NCBI RefSeq assembly: GCF_013201825.1
Contig: NZ_CP053836.1
Location: forward strand, 2,790,001 to 2,854,000
DNA: 64,000 nt
Source of the DNA: Halarcobacter ebronensis
GTDB taxonomy: Bacteria; Campylobacterota; Campylobacteria; Campylobacterales; Arcobacteraceae
Direction of reading: 5' to 3'
How positions within the stretch are numbered: position 1 is the stretch's first letter; the number at the start of each line of letters is the position of its first letter. The notes under the pieces are model-generated. The model was given only the letters and a program-made list of their open reading frames with translations, made no database searches and was not told the DNA's origin. The position numbers and the translations under genes are program-made. This document shows, piece after piece, positions 17,902 to 29,100 of the stretch.

Positions 17902-18600
17902 ATGCAAACTCATCATTCTTTAGAGATTTTAAAAAAATTAACTATACTTTATGTGGAAGATGAAGAGAATATACGGGACAATATAACAAAAGTTTTAAAA
18001 TTGATGTGTAATAAAATCTTTACAACATCAAATGGATTAGATGCTTTAAATATATTCAACGAAAATCATATAGATATTATTTTAAGTGATATAAATCTTC
18101 CAAAAATGAGTGGTTTGGAATTTGTATCAAAAATTAGAGAGAAAGGGAAAAGAACTCCTGCAATTTTGCTCTCTGCTTATACAGATACTCCTTATTTACT
18201 CCATGCAACAAAACTTAAATTAGTTGATTATTTAGTTAAGCCTTTAGATTTTAGTCAACTAAAAGAGGCTTTGATAAAAGCAAGTCAGGAAATATCTGAT
18301 GAAGGTAATTTTATTATTAAACTTAATAACAACACCCAATACAATATCTCAGAAAAAGTTGTATTGAAAGATGGCAAAAGCATTAAATTAACAGGGAAAG
18401 AGATTGCTTTAATAGAACTTCTTTTAAAAAACAGAAATCATGTAGTTAACACTTTGGAGATAAAAGATGTTATCTGGGAAGATTCTTATGAAGCTACAGA
18501 TTCAGCATTAAAAGCAGTATTAAATAAATTAAGAAATAAAATTGGTAAAGATGCAATCAAAAATATTTCTGGGATTGGATATCAAATTATTACTAGTTAG
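17902..18600 (+). CDS. Response regulator, OmpR/PhoB family
   Basis: A 232-residue two-component regulator. The receiver domain (about 12-130) has the acidic pair in YVEDEEN, the phosphorylation Asp in IILSDINLPKMSGLEF, the conserved Ser in ILLSAYTDTP and the Lys in LVKPLDF. A winged-helix DNA-binding domain follows (about 145-230): KLTGKEIALIELLLKNRNHV, then SALKAVLNKLRNKIG and the final wing GIGYQIITS. It is divergent from the T1SS operon and overlaps the 3' end of the convergent histidine kinase gene by eight bases. It is the best candidate to bind the tandem repeats upstream of tolC and the adhesin (inference). Confidence 0.9.
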   Translation: MQTHHSLEILKKLTILYVEDEENIRDNITKVLKLMCNKIFTTSNGLDALNIFNENHIDIILSDINLPKMSGLEFVSKIREKGKRTPAILLSAYTDTPYLLHATKLKLVDYLVKPLDFSQLKEALIKASQEISDEGNFIIKLNNNTQYNISEKVVLKDGKSIKLTGKEIALIELLLKNRNHVVNTLEIKDVIWEDSYEATDSALKAVLNKLRNKIGKDAIKNISGIGYQIITS

Positions 18601-19393
18601 ATTTAGGAATAGCAATAATAAATTTTGCTCCTTTTTCTACATTTTTAACTAAAAGTTTCCCTTGCATATTGTCTTCCACAATAAGTTTTGACATAAAAAG
18701 TCCCATTCCTGTGCCATTAGCTTTATCTTTTGTAAAAAATGGTTCAAATATTTTATTTATTGGTTCAACTTTAATCCCACCTGCATTATCTTCAATCTCA
18801 ACAATACTATATTCGTCTTTTTCAAAAATTCTTATTATTATTTTTGGTTCTTTTATATTTCTTGAAACTAGTTCTTGTCTTGCATTTGAAAGAATATTTA
18901 TTAAAACTTGACAATACTCATTTCTAAAACCATGGATTTTAGAATTTTTTGCAACAATAATCTCAACTTTTATATTATTTCTTTTAAAAGAAGAGTTGAT
19001 TATATTTATTGCAGCACTAATTTGTTCAGAGACTTTTAACTCTATTTTTTCCCTATCTTTCACAAAAAAATTACGAAAATCATCTATTGTTTGAGACATA
19101 AATTTTGTAAGTTCATTTGATTTTTTTATTGCTTCCAAAATCTCTTCATTACTAACTCCACCAAGAAGTTCAATTTTTGCTTGAAGTTCCATTGTAACAG
19201 AAGACAATTCCATTAATGGTTGTCTCCATTGGTGGGTAATATTTCCCAACATTTCACCCATTGAAGCCATTTTATTTTGCTGAAAAAGTAATTTATCTTT
19301 TCGATAATTTGTCTCTATCTCTTTTGATATTTTCTCTTTAAGAGTTTTTATCTCTTCTTTTAACAATAAATTTTCTTCTTCTAAACTTTTCAA
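18593..19393 (-). CDS. Soluble sensor histidine kinase
   Basis: A 266-residue kinase without membrane helices or a recognisable sensor domain. It starts with a coiled coil (residues 2-35, Glu/Lys-rich). The H-box follows as NKMASMGEMLGNITHQWRQP, with the phosphorylated His near residue 53. The ATPase region has NILSNARQEL (N-box), EIEDNAGGIKVE (G1), EPFFTKD (F-box) and GTGMGLFMSKLI (G2). The start is TTG with AAAAAAGG seven bases upstream. It is convergent with the response regulator gene and follows the adhesin gene in the same direction. It is probably the partner of that regulator and may take its input through protein contact. Confidence 0.88.
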   Translation of the reverse strand: MKSLEEENLLLKEEIKTLKEKISKEIETNYRKDKLLFQQNKMASMGEMLGNITHQWRQPLMELSSVTMELQAKIELLGGVSNEEILEAIKKSNELTKFMSQTIDDFRNFFVKDREKIELKVSEQISAAINIINSSFKRNNIKVEIIVAKNSKIHGFRNEYCQVLINILSNARQELVSRNIKEPKIIIRIFEKDEYSIVEIEDNAGGIKVEPINKIFEPFFTKDKANGTGMGLFMSKLIVEDNMQGKLLVKNVEKGAKFIIAIPKSN

Positions 19394-19408
19394 AAATATG
19401 CCTTTTTT

Positions 19409-19432
19409 ATAGAAGAGGAGTTCCTCTTCTAT
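19409..19432. other. Perfect hairpin between adhesin and kinase genes
   Basis: An 11-bp stem, ATAGAAGAGGA/TCCTCTTCTAT, sits between the adhesin stop codon (19439) and the kinase ribosome site. The T run lies on the wrong side for an intrinsic terminator in either direction. It may instead protect an RNA end or allow read-through into the kinase gene. Confidence 0.5.
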
Positions 19433-19438
19433 ATACTA

Positions 19439-22400
19439 CTATAAATCTGTTTTTACTTCATCATCAATAAAAATTGAGATATTTGGATTTGAGGTACTTG
19501 TATATTCATAGAACTCTCCATCTTGCCCTTCAATTTGTGTTTTTTCAGACGATTTACTCCAATTATCTGAATCATCAAATTTTATCTCATCTGTATTATC
19601 ACCTTTAATAATTAACTCATGGCTCTGTGTATCAATAAGATCATCCAAATCTTCTGAACTTAAACTAATTGTCTGTTTAGTACCATTTTCTAAATCTATC
19701 ACTTTAATATTAGTTTCATTGATAGTTGATAAATCAATTGTATCATCAGCCAAATCAAATGATAAAGTTGAACCTGTACTAAGTGGTGTTATATCAACTT
19801 TTATATCAACTTCTAAAGATGTTTTATCTCCATCTTCATCAGAAGCATTTACTGTAAATGATTTAGTTACATCTTCATTAAATTCTGAAGATTTTGCACT
19901 ATATGAGTATGTACCATCATCAAAATTAAATTTGAAAGTCCCATCTCCATCTAGTTTTATACCTTCTTGAGGGAATGTATCTTTTGTATATGTAACATTA
20001 TCTACAACTATACTATCAATTGTAAATTCACCATCTCCACCATAAATATTATCAGATACATCTCCAGTAATTGTTTGTGTTACTGTATTTAGAAGAACAT
20101 CTCCTAATGTTGACTCATCTCTTACGATAATAACTTCATCACCATCTTGAACTTGTACTACTTTTAAATAATCATCATCTGCACCTTGACCTACACCAAC
20201 CACATATAAAGTATCAATATTAGCATCAACATAAGATTTCCAATTTTTAATAGCATTATCATTATCTGAATCTACTTTAGTTTCATTTTCTGTAGGTTTT
20301 CCATCAGAAATAAAATATGCAACTGTATTATCTGCATTATGCCCAGTAAAATCTACTGTTTGTGTCTCTTTTAAACCATCTCGATAATCTGTCCCCGCAT
20401 GTTCACTTAATCCATTTATATCGTTATTATTGTATTGAATTAAATATTCTGGATTATTATAATAACCAATATTTTTAAAAGATAACCCTTCTAAATAATT
20501 AATTGCATCATTTGCGTTCATCCAACCAATATTATTAGAAGTAGAATTAAATAGAGTTAAGTTTACTTCAGTTTTTCCAAGGTCCTCATAGGCTTCAATT
20601 GTAGCTTTAATAGATGCTACTGCAATATCTAATCTTGTAACCCAATTTCCACTACTATTTCTGACCCAGTCATTCATAGAACCAGATACATCTAATGTAA
20701 ATATTAGATTCGTAGTTGAAGTACCAAGCTCCATACTATTTATCTCATTAGAAGAGTAAAGAACAGCATCACTATCTGTGGTCTCCTCATAGTTTTGTCC
20801 ATCACTATTATCATTTGTTTCTGTTGCTCTTGCAGTTATTGTTAAGTCAACATCTTTAGTTCCTTCTGGAACTGTCATTTTAATATCTTGATAATCTACA
20901 GATTTTTGCCCTTCTGCAATAGTTAATTCCCATACTCCGTTACCTTTATTAACTAAAGCATCTGTATCAAAAGTTGCTCCTTCTGGAACATTTGAAATTG
21001 TTACAGTTAAACTTTCACTTCCATCTAAGTCTGTTAAAGCAGCACTAAAGTCAACTTGATATTCCTCTGTTGTAGTAGTTGTTTCAACTTTCTCTACACT
21101 TCCAAAAGTTGAACCATCACCAAATACAATACCTTCAATGTTATTAATTCTCATACTTCCCACAACATTACCATTATCATCGTATTGTGTGATAGTAAAA
21201 TCAACTCCAGTTCCTGAATCATTGACTATATGGTTATTTGAATCGGTAATTACATAATACTCTCTACTTTTACTTAGATAAATAATATCTGCATCGCCAG
21301 CACTGTCGTTTATAGCATTATTATATCCTTTAATATCTCCTAATATTACATATACATCATTACCAGACATTCCTTCAAATTTTGCGTTACCCCATTGTTC
21401 ACCAAAATCTCCATTTAATACTATAATATCATCTGAATTTGTTGTTTTAAGATAATCATTAGTATCCATATCTTCATTTATAACTACACTTGATTTATTA
21501 GTTGAAGTACTATTTGTAATTCCACTTAACTCTGTATATACATCTTTATTTGCAATTATTTCAGAGATATTATATGTTTTATCTCCCACTTTAACAATAA
21601 GCTCTTCTGAACTAGAAGATGATTCTATTTTAGTAACATCAATAGTTGCTGTAGGTTTATCTGCAACAGCTGTTATTTCAATGGTAGTTGTATTACTATC
21701 TGCACTCCAGTTTGTTCCATCACTTACTTTAAAATCAAAACCACTATCAGCATCACTATTCTCTGTAGGTTTAAATACCAATTTACCACTTTCAATATCA
21801 CTTATCGAAACTTCATCACCAGCAGCAACTGCTACTCCTGATAGAAGAAGAATTCCATTCGTTGGAAGTGTTTCTACTTTAACTTTAGTTATATCATCGC
21901 CTAAAGTTCCAAAGTCATTTGTTGTTAATGTATATGTTTGATCTTCATCAATTATGATACTATCATCTTCTGTCTCTGGTAAAGATACTGTCAATTCAAC
22001 TGAAGCATTATCTAAATTTACAGCTTCAAAGTTTCCATTAACTTCAATGACTGTCGCTGTTATATTAGTGCTTCCATTAGCTGGTATAGTTAATGTTCCT
22101 ATTCCATTATCATCCAATTTTATTGTATAAGTTGTTTTATTCCCTTCTCCATCTTCTACTTCAACAACTGCTGTTGGGAAAGTATTTATATAATCGTAAT
22201 GAGATGGATCAGGTACATTTGAAGTTTGGATAGTAAATGTAACTTCTTCTGTCCCATTTGTTAACTCTGTAGATTCAGAGACAATCTCTTTATAAGCTAT
22301 GCTATTAATTAAATAATCATGATCAGCATAATTCCAGTCATTTATTGCACCTGAGAATTCAATTGTATCAAAGGCTTCACCATTTGATGGTTGAAGAGTT

Positions 22401-23104
22401 AAAATATCATCTACAGTATCAGTTCCACCATAATCATATATTGTCTCGCCAACTTTTACTCCATCTTTATAGAAATTAATAACAGCTTTCTCCTGTGAAT
22501 TTTTCCAAGCAAATGAAACATCAACACTTAAAACATCTTCTTTGAATTCAACTACTAGTTTTTCGCTGCTCCACTCTCCATTATTATAAACAGAACCTAT
22601 TTCACTATCTGCAGCACTTCCTCCATAATTACTTGTATTTGAAGAAACACCGAATCCATCATGATCCGTACCAGTAACTTTTGAGACATTAACTTCATCT
22701 CCATCCAAATCATACGCTTTTACAGTGTAACTAGCCTCTTCATCAACATTTGAAACATCAATTGTTGTTGTTTTTGTAATGGTTGCAGTAATAGTTACAT
22801 TAGTAACATCAGCATCATCTTTGACAACTACTGTATCATCATCATTATTATAAGTTACATCCTCGTAATTTCCACCACTATGATCAACTATTTTAGCAAC
22901 AGTTGTATCATCTTCATCAATGTAGTAATCATCAGCTCTTACATCAACATCAAAAGTTGTTGATGTCTCTCCATTTTTTATTGTAACTTCTCTTTCTATT
23001 CCATTTACTTCTACAGTAACAGTTAAATCACCTTGTGGCGCATTATCAACTTTTACAGTATAAGTTGCTTTTGTTGCATTTTCATCAACATCATCAGGAG
23101 CCAC
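19439..23104 (-). CDS. C-terminal part of the giant adhesin (vWA domain and T1SS signal)
   Basis: The last open frame gives 1,221 residues from an internal ATG; this is unlikely to be a real start, since the frame stays open into the repeats upstream. Domains: a Calx-beta-like unit (1-90), Ig/Calx-like regions to about 380, a cadherin-like unit (about 390-490, with DEDQTYTLTTNDFG and VSDGTNWSADSNTT), further beta-rich segments, and a von Willebrand A domain (about 795-1015) with the MIDAS motif DVSGSMN and the later ISDGKPTENE. NIYGGDGEF is a single degenerate glycine-rich RTX-like motif. The final 100 residues (DLSTINETNIKVIDLENG onward) look like the acidic, Ser/Thr-rich T1SS targeting region. 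Confidence 0.8.
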   Translation of the reverse strand: MAPDDVDENATKATYTVKVDNAPQGDLTVTVEVNGIEREVTIKNGETSTTFDVDVRADDYYIDEDDTTVAKIVDHSGGNYEDVTYNNDDDTVVVKDDADVTNVTITATITKTTTIDVSNVDEEASYTVKAYDLDGDEVNVSKVTGTDHDGFGVSSNTSNYGGSAADSEIGSVYNNGEWSSEKLVVEFKEDVLSVDVSFAWKNSQEKAVINFYKDGVKVGETIYDYGGTDTVDDILTLQPSNGEAFDTIEFSGAINDWNYADHDYLINSIAYKEIVSESTELTNGTEEVTFTIQTSNVPDPSHYDYINTFPTAVVEVEDGEGNKTTYTIKLDDNGIGTLTIPANGSTNITATVIEVNGNFEAVNLDNASVELTVSLPETEDDSIIIDEDQTYTLTTNDFGTLGDDITKVKVETLPTNGILLLSGVAVAAGDEVSISDIESGKLVFKPTENSDADSGFDFKVSDGTNWSADSNTTTIEITAVADKPTATIDVTKIESSSSSEELIVKVGDKTYNISEIIANKDVYTELSGITNSTSTNKSSVVINEDMDTNDYLKTTNSDDIIVLNGDFGEQWGNAKFEGMSGNDVYVILGDIKGYNNAINDSAGDADIIYLSKSREYYVITDSNNHIVNDSGTGVDFTITQYDDNGNVVGSMRINNIEGIVFGDGSTFGSVEKVETTTTTEEYQVDFSAALTDLDGSESLTVTISNVPEGATFDTDALVNKGNGVWELTIAEGQKSVDYQDIKMTVPEGTKDVDLTITARATETNDNSDGQNYEETTDSDAVLYSSNEINSMELGTSTTNLIFTLDVSGSMNDWVRNSSGNWVTRLDIAVASIKATIEAYEDLGKTEVNLTLFNSTSNNIGWMNANDAINYLEGLSFKNIGYYNNPEYLIQYNNNDINGLSEHAGTDYRDGLKETQTVDFTGHNADNTVAYFISDGKPTENETKVDSDNDNAIKNWKSYVDANIDTLYVVGVGQGADDDYLKVVQVQDGDEVIIVRDESTLGDVLLNTVTQTITGDVSDNIYGGDGEFTIDSIVVDNVTYTKDTFPQEGIKLDGDGTFKFNFDDGTYSYSAKSSEFNEDVTKSFTVNASDEDGDKTSLEVDIKVDITPLSTGSTLSFDLADDTIDLSTINETNIKVIDLENGTKQTISLSSEDLDDLIDTQSHELIIKGDNTDEIKFDDSDNWSKSSEKTQIEGQDGEFYEYTSTSNPNISIFIDDEVKTDL

Positions 23105-23131
23105 TAAAGTAATTGTTGTTTTATCTATTGT

Positions 23132-26100
23132 ATCACTTACTGTAACTTTTGAGGTATCTGTTGTATCTAAGCTTTCGAAGTTACCTCCAGTTGTACTTGT
23201 TACACTTACATTATAACTCTCACCATCGTTATATACATCATCCCCTTGGATATTAAACTCTGTTGATTGTACTACTGTTCCTGCTACATAATCTGTTCCA
23301 AACGTTACTGTTGCTCCATTTGAAAGGGTTACTATTAACTCTGTTTGAGGTGTATGATCTAATGTTGCTCCAATTGTTGCTGTTCCTGCTCCCTCATCTA
23401 CATTTACATCATTTAAAGTTAATGTTGTTTTATCTATTGTATCACTTACTGTAACTTTTGAGGTATCTGTTGTATCTAAGCTTTCGAAGTTACCTCCAGT
23501 TGTACTTGTTACACTTACATTATAACTCTCACCATCGTTATATACATCATCCCTTGGATATTAAACTCTGTTGATTGTACTACTGTTCCTGCTACATAAT
23601 CTGTTCCAAACGTTACTGTTGCTCCATTTGAAAGGGTTACTATTAACTCTGTTTGAGGTGTATGATCTAATGTTGCTCCAATTGTTGCTGTTCCTGCTCC
23701 CTCATCTACATTTACATCATTTAAAGTTAATGTTGTTTTATCTATTGTATCACTTACTGTAACTTTTGAGGTATCTGTTGTATCTAAGCTTTCGAAGTTA
23801 CCTCCAGTTGTACTTGTTACACTTACATTATAACTCTCACCATCGTTATATACATCATCCCCTTGGATATTAAACTCTGTTGATTGTACTACTGTTCCTG
23901 CTACATAATCTGTTCCAAACGTTACTGTTGCTCCATTTGAAAGGGTTACTATTAACTCTGTTTGAGGTGTATGATCTAATGTTGCTCCAATTGTTGCTGT
24001 TCCTGCTCCCTCATCTACATTTACATCATTTAAAGTTAATGTTGTTTTATCTATTGTATCACTTACTGTAACTTTTGAGGTATCTGTTGTATCTAAGCTT
24101 TCGAAGTTACCTCCAGTTGTACTTGTTACACTTACATTATAACTCTCACCATCGTTATATACATCATCCCCTTGGATATTAAACTCTGTTGATTGTACTA
24201 CTGTTCCTGCTACATAATCTGTTCCAAACGTTACTGTTGCTCCATTTGAAAGGGTTACTATTAACTCTGTTTGAGGTGTATGATCTAATGTTGCTCCAAT
24301 TGTTGCTGTTCCTGCTCCCTCATCTACATTTACATCATTTAAAGTTAATGTTGTTTTATCTATTGTATCACTTACTGTAACTTTTGAGGTATCTGTTGTA
24401 TCTAAGCTTTCGAAGTTACCTCCAGTTGTACTTGTTACACTTACATTATAACTCTCACCATCGTTATATACATCATCCCCTTGGATATTAAACTCTGTTG
24501 ATTGTACTACTGTTCCTGCTACATAATCTGTTCCAAACGTTACTGTTGCTCCATTTGAAAGGGTTACTATTAACTCTGTTTGAGGTGTATGATCTAATGT
24601 TGCTCCAATTGTTGCTGTTCCTGCTCCCTCATCTACATTTACATCATTTAAAGTTAATGTTGTTTTATCTATTGTATCACTTACTGTAACTTTTGAGGTA
24701 TCTGTTGTATCTAAGCTTTCGAAGTTACCTCCAGTTGTACTTGTTACACTTACATTATAACTCTCACCATCGTTATATACATCATCCCCTTGGATATTAA
24801 ACTCTGTTGATTGTACTACTGTTCCTGCTACATAATCTGTTCCAAACGTTACTGTTGCTCCATTTGAAAGGGTTACTATTAACTCTGTTTGAGGTGTATG
24901 ATCTAATGTTGCTCCAATTGTTGCTGTTCCTGCTCCCTCATCTACATTTACATCATTTAAAGTTAATGTTGTTTTATCTATTGTATCACTTACTGTAACT
25001 TTTGAGGTATCTGTTGTATCTAAGCTTTCGAAGTTACCTCCAGTTGTACTTGTTACACTTACATTATAACTCTCACCATCGTTATATACATCATCCCTTG
25101 GATATTAAACTCTGTTGATTGTACTACTGTTCCTGCTACATAATCTGTTCCAAACGTTACTGTTGCTCCATTTGAAAGGGTTACTATTAACTCTGTTTGA
25201 GGTGTATGATCTAATGTTGCTCCAATTGTTGCTGTTCCTGCTCCCTCATCTACATTTACATCATTTAAAGTTAATGTTGTTTTATCTATTGTATCACTTA
25301 CTGTAACTTTTGAGGTATCTGTTGTATCTAAGCTTTCGAAGTTACCTCCAGTTGTACTTGTTACACTTACATTATAACTCTCACCATCGTTATATACATC
25401 ATCCCCTTGGATATTAAACTCTGTTGATTGTACTACTGTTCCTGCTACATAATCTGTTCCAAACGTTACTGTTGCTCCATTTGAAAGGGTTACTATTAAC
25501 TCTGTTTGAGGTGTATGATCTAATGTTGCTCCAATTGTTGCTGTTCCTGCTCCCTCATCTACATTTACATCATTTAAAGTTAATGTTGTTTTATCTATTG
25601 TATCACTTACTGTAACTTTTGAGGTATCTGTTGTATCTAAGCTTTCGAAGTTACCTCCAGTTGTACTTGTTACACTTACATTATAACTCTCACCATCGTT
25701 ATATACATCATCCCCTTGGATATTAAACTCTGTTGATTGTACTACTGTTCCTGCTACATAATCTGTTCCAAACGTTACTGTTGCTCCATTTGAAAGGGTT
25801 ACTATTAACTCTGTTTGAGGTGTATGATCTAATGTTGCTCCAATTGTTGCTGTTCCTGCTCCCTCATCTACATTTACATCATTTAAAGTTAATGTTGTTT
25901 TATCTATTGTATCACTTACTGTAACTTTTGAGGTATCTGTTGTATCTAAGCTTTCGAAGTTACCTCCAGTTGTACTTGTTACACTTACATTATAACTCTC
26001 ACCATCGTTATATACATCATCCCCTTGGATATTAAACTCTGTTGATTGTACTACTGTTCCTGCTACATAATCTGTTCCAAACGTTACTGTTGCTCCATTT

Positions 26101-29100
26101 GAAAGGGTTACTATTAACTCTGTTTGAGGTGTATGATCTAATGTTGCTCCAATTGTTGCTGTTCCTGCTCCCTCATCTACATTTACATCATTTAAAGTTA
26201 ATGTTGTTTTATCTATTGTATCACTTACTGTAACTTTTGAGGTATCTGTTGTATCTAAGCTTTCGAAGTTACCTCCAGTTGTACTTGTTACACTTACATT
26301 ATAACTCTCACCATCGTTATATACATCATCCCCTTGGATATTAAACTCTGTTGATTGTACTACTGTTCCTGCTACATAATCTGTTCCAAACGTTACTGTT
26401 GCTCCATTTGAAAGGGTTACTATTAACTCTGTTTGAGGTGTATGATCTAATGTTGCTCCAATTGTTGCTGTTCCTGCTCCCTCATCTACATTTACATCAT
26501 TTAAAGTTAATGTTGTTTTATCTATTGTATCACTTACTGTAACTTTTGAGGTATCTGTTGTATCTAAGCTTTCGAAGTTACCTCCAGTTGTACTTGTTAC
26601 ACTTACATTATAACTCTCACCATCGTTATATACATCATCCCCTTGGATATTAAACTCTGTTGATTGTACTACTGTTCCTGCTACATAATCTGTTCCAAAC
26701 GTTACTGTTGCTCCATTTGAAAGGGTTACTATTAACTCTGTTTGAGGTGTATGATCTAATGTTGCTCCAATTGTTGCTGTTCCTGCTCCCTCATCTACAT
26801 TTACATCATTTAAAGTTAATGTTGTTTTATCTATTGTATCACTTACTGTAACTTTTGAGGTATCTGTTGTATCTAAGCTTTCGAAGTTACCTCCAGTTGT
26901 ACTTGTTACACTTACATTATAACTCTCACCATCGTTATATACATCATCCCCTTGGATATTAAACTCTGTTGATTGTACTACTGTTCCTGCTACATAATCT
27001 GTTCCAAACGTTACTGTTGCTCCATTTGAAAGGGTTACTATTAACTCTGTTTGAGGTGTATGATCTAATGTTGCTCCAATTGTTGCTGTTCCTGCTCCCT
27101 CATCTACATTTACATCATTTAAAGTTAATGTTGTTTTATCTATTGTATCACTTACTGTAACTTTTGAGGTATCTGTTGTATCTAAGCTTTCGAAGTTACC
27201 TCCAGTTGTACTTGTTACACTTACATTATAACTCTCACCATCGTTATATACATCATCCCCTTGGATATTAAACTCTGTTGATTGTACTACTGTTCCTGCT
27301 ACATAATCTGTTCCAAACGTTACTGTTGCTCCATTTGAAAGGGTTACTATTAACTCTGTTTGAGGTGTATGATCTAATGTTGCTCCAATTGTTGCTGTTC
27401 CTGCTCCCTCATCTACATTTACATCATTTAAAGTTAATGTTGTTTTATCTATTGTATCACTTACTGTAACTTTTGAGGTATCTGTTGTATCTAAGCTTTC
27501 GAAGTTACCTCCAGTTGTACTTGTTACACTTACATTATAACTCTCACCATCGTTATATACATCATCCCCTTGGATATTAAACTCTGTTGATTGTACTACT
27601 GTTCCTGCTACATAATCTGTTCCAAACGTTACTGTTGCTCCATTTGAAAGGGTTACTATTAACTCTGTTTGAGGTGTATGATCTAATGTTGCTCCAATTG
27701 TTGCTGTTCCTGCTCCCTCATCTACATTTACATCATTTAAAGTTAATGTTGTTTTATCTATTGTATCACTTACTGTAACTTTTGAGGTATCTGTTGTATC
27801 TAAGCTTTCGAAGTTACCTCCAGTTGTACTTGTTACACTTACATTATAACTCTCACCATCGTTATATACATCATCCCCTTGGATATTAAACTCTGTTGAT
27901 TGTACTACTGTTCCTGCTACATAATCTGTTCCAAACGTTACTGTTGCTCCATTTGAAAGGGTTACTATTAACTCTGTTTGAGGTGTATGATCTAATGTTG
28001 CTCCAATTGTTGCTGTTCCTGCTCCCTCATCTACATTTACATCATTTAAAGTTAATGTTGTTTTATCTATTGTATCACTTACTGTAACTTTTGAGGTATC
28101 TGTTGTATCTAAGCTTTCGAAGTTACCTCCAGTTGTACTTGTTACACTTACATTATAACTCTCACCATCGTTATATACATCATCCCCTTGGATATTAAAC
28201 TCTGTTGATTGTACTACTGTTCCTGCTACATAATCTGTTCCAAACGTTACTGTTGCTCCATTTGAAAGGGTTACTATTAACTCTGTTTGAGGTGTATGAT
28301 CTAATGTTGCTCCAATTGTTGCTGTTCCTGCTCCCTCATCTACATTTACATCATTTAAAGTTAATGTTGTTTTATCTATTGTATCACTTACTGTAACTTT
28401 TGAGGTATCTGTTGTATCTAAGCTTTCGAAGTTACCTCCAGTTGTACTTGTTACACTTACATTATAACTCTCACCATCGTTATATACATCATCCCCTTGG
28501 ATATTAAACTCTGTTGATTGTACTACTGTTCCTGCTACATAATCTGTTCCAAACGTTACTGTTGCTCCATTTGAAAGGGTTACTATTAACTCTGTTTGAG
28601 GTGTATGATCTAATGTTGCTCCAATTGTTGCTGTTCCTGCTCCCTCATCTACATTTACATCATTTAAAGTTAATGTTGTTTTATCTATTGTATCACTTAC
28701 TGTAACTTTTGAGGTATCTGTTGTATCTAAGCTTTCGAAGTTACCTCCAGTTGTACTTGTTACACTTACATTATAACTCTCACCATCGTTATATACATCA
28801 TCCCCTTGGATATTAAACTCTGTTGATTGTACTACTGTTCCTGCTACATAATCTGTTCCAAACGTTACTGTTGCTCCATTTGAAAGGGTTACTATTAACT
28901 CTGTTTGAGGTGTATGATCTAATGTTGCTCCAATTGTTGCTGTTCCTGCTCCCTCATCTACATTTACATCATTTAAAGTTAATGTTGTTTTATCTATTGT
29001 ATCACTTACTGTAACTTTTGAGGTATCTGTTGTATCTAAGCTTTCGAAGTTACCTCCAGTTGTACTTGTTACACTTACATTATAACTCTCACCATCGTTA

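Noticed and set aside
19409..19432. Intrinsic terminator of the adhesin.
   Set aside because: The hairpin is perfect, but the T run is on the wrong side for either strand, so I list it only as a hairpin.
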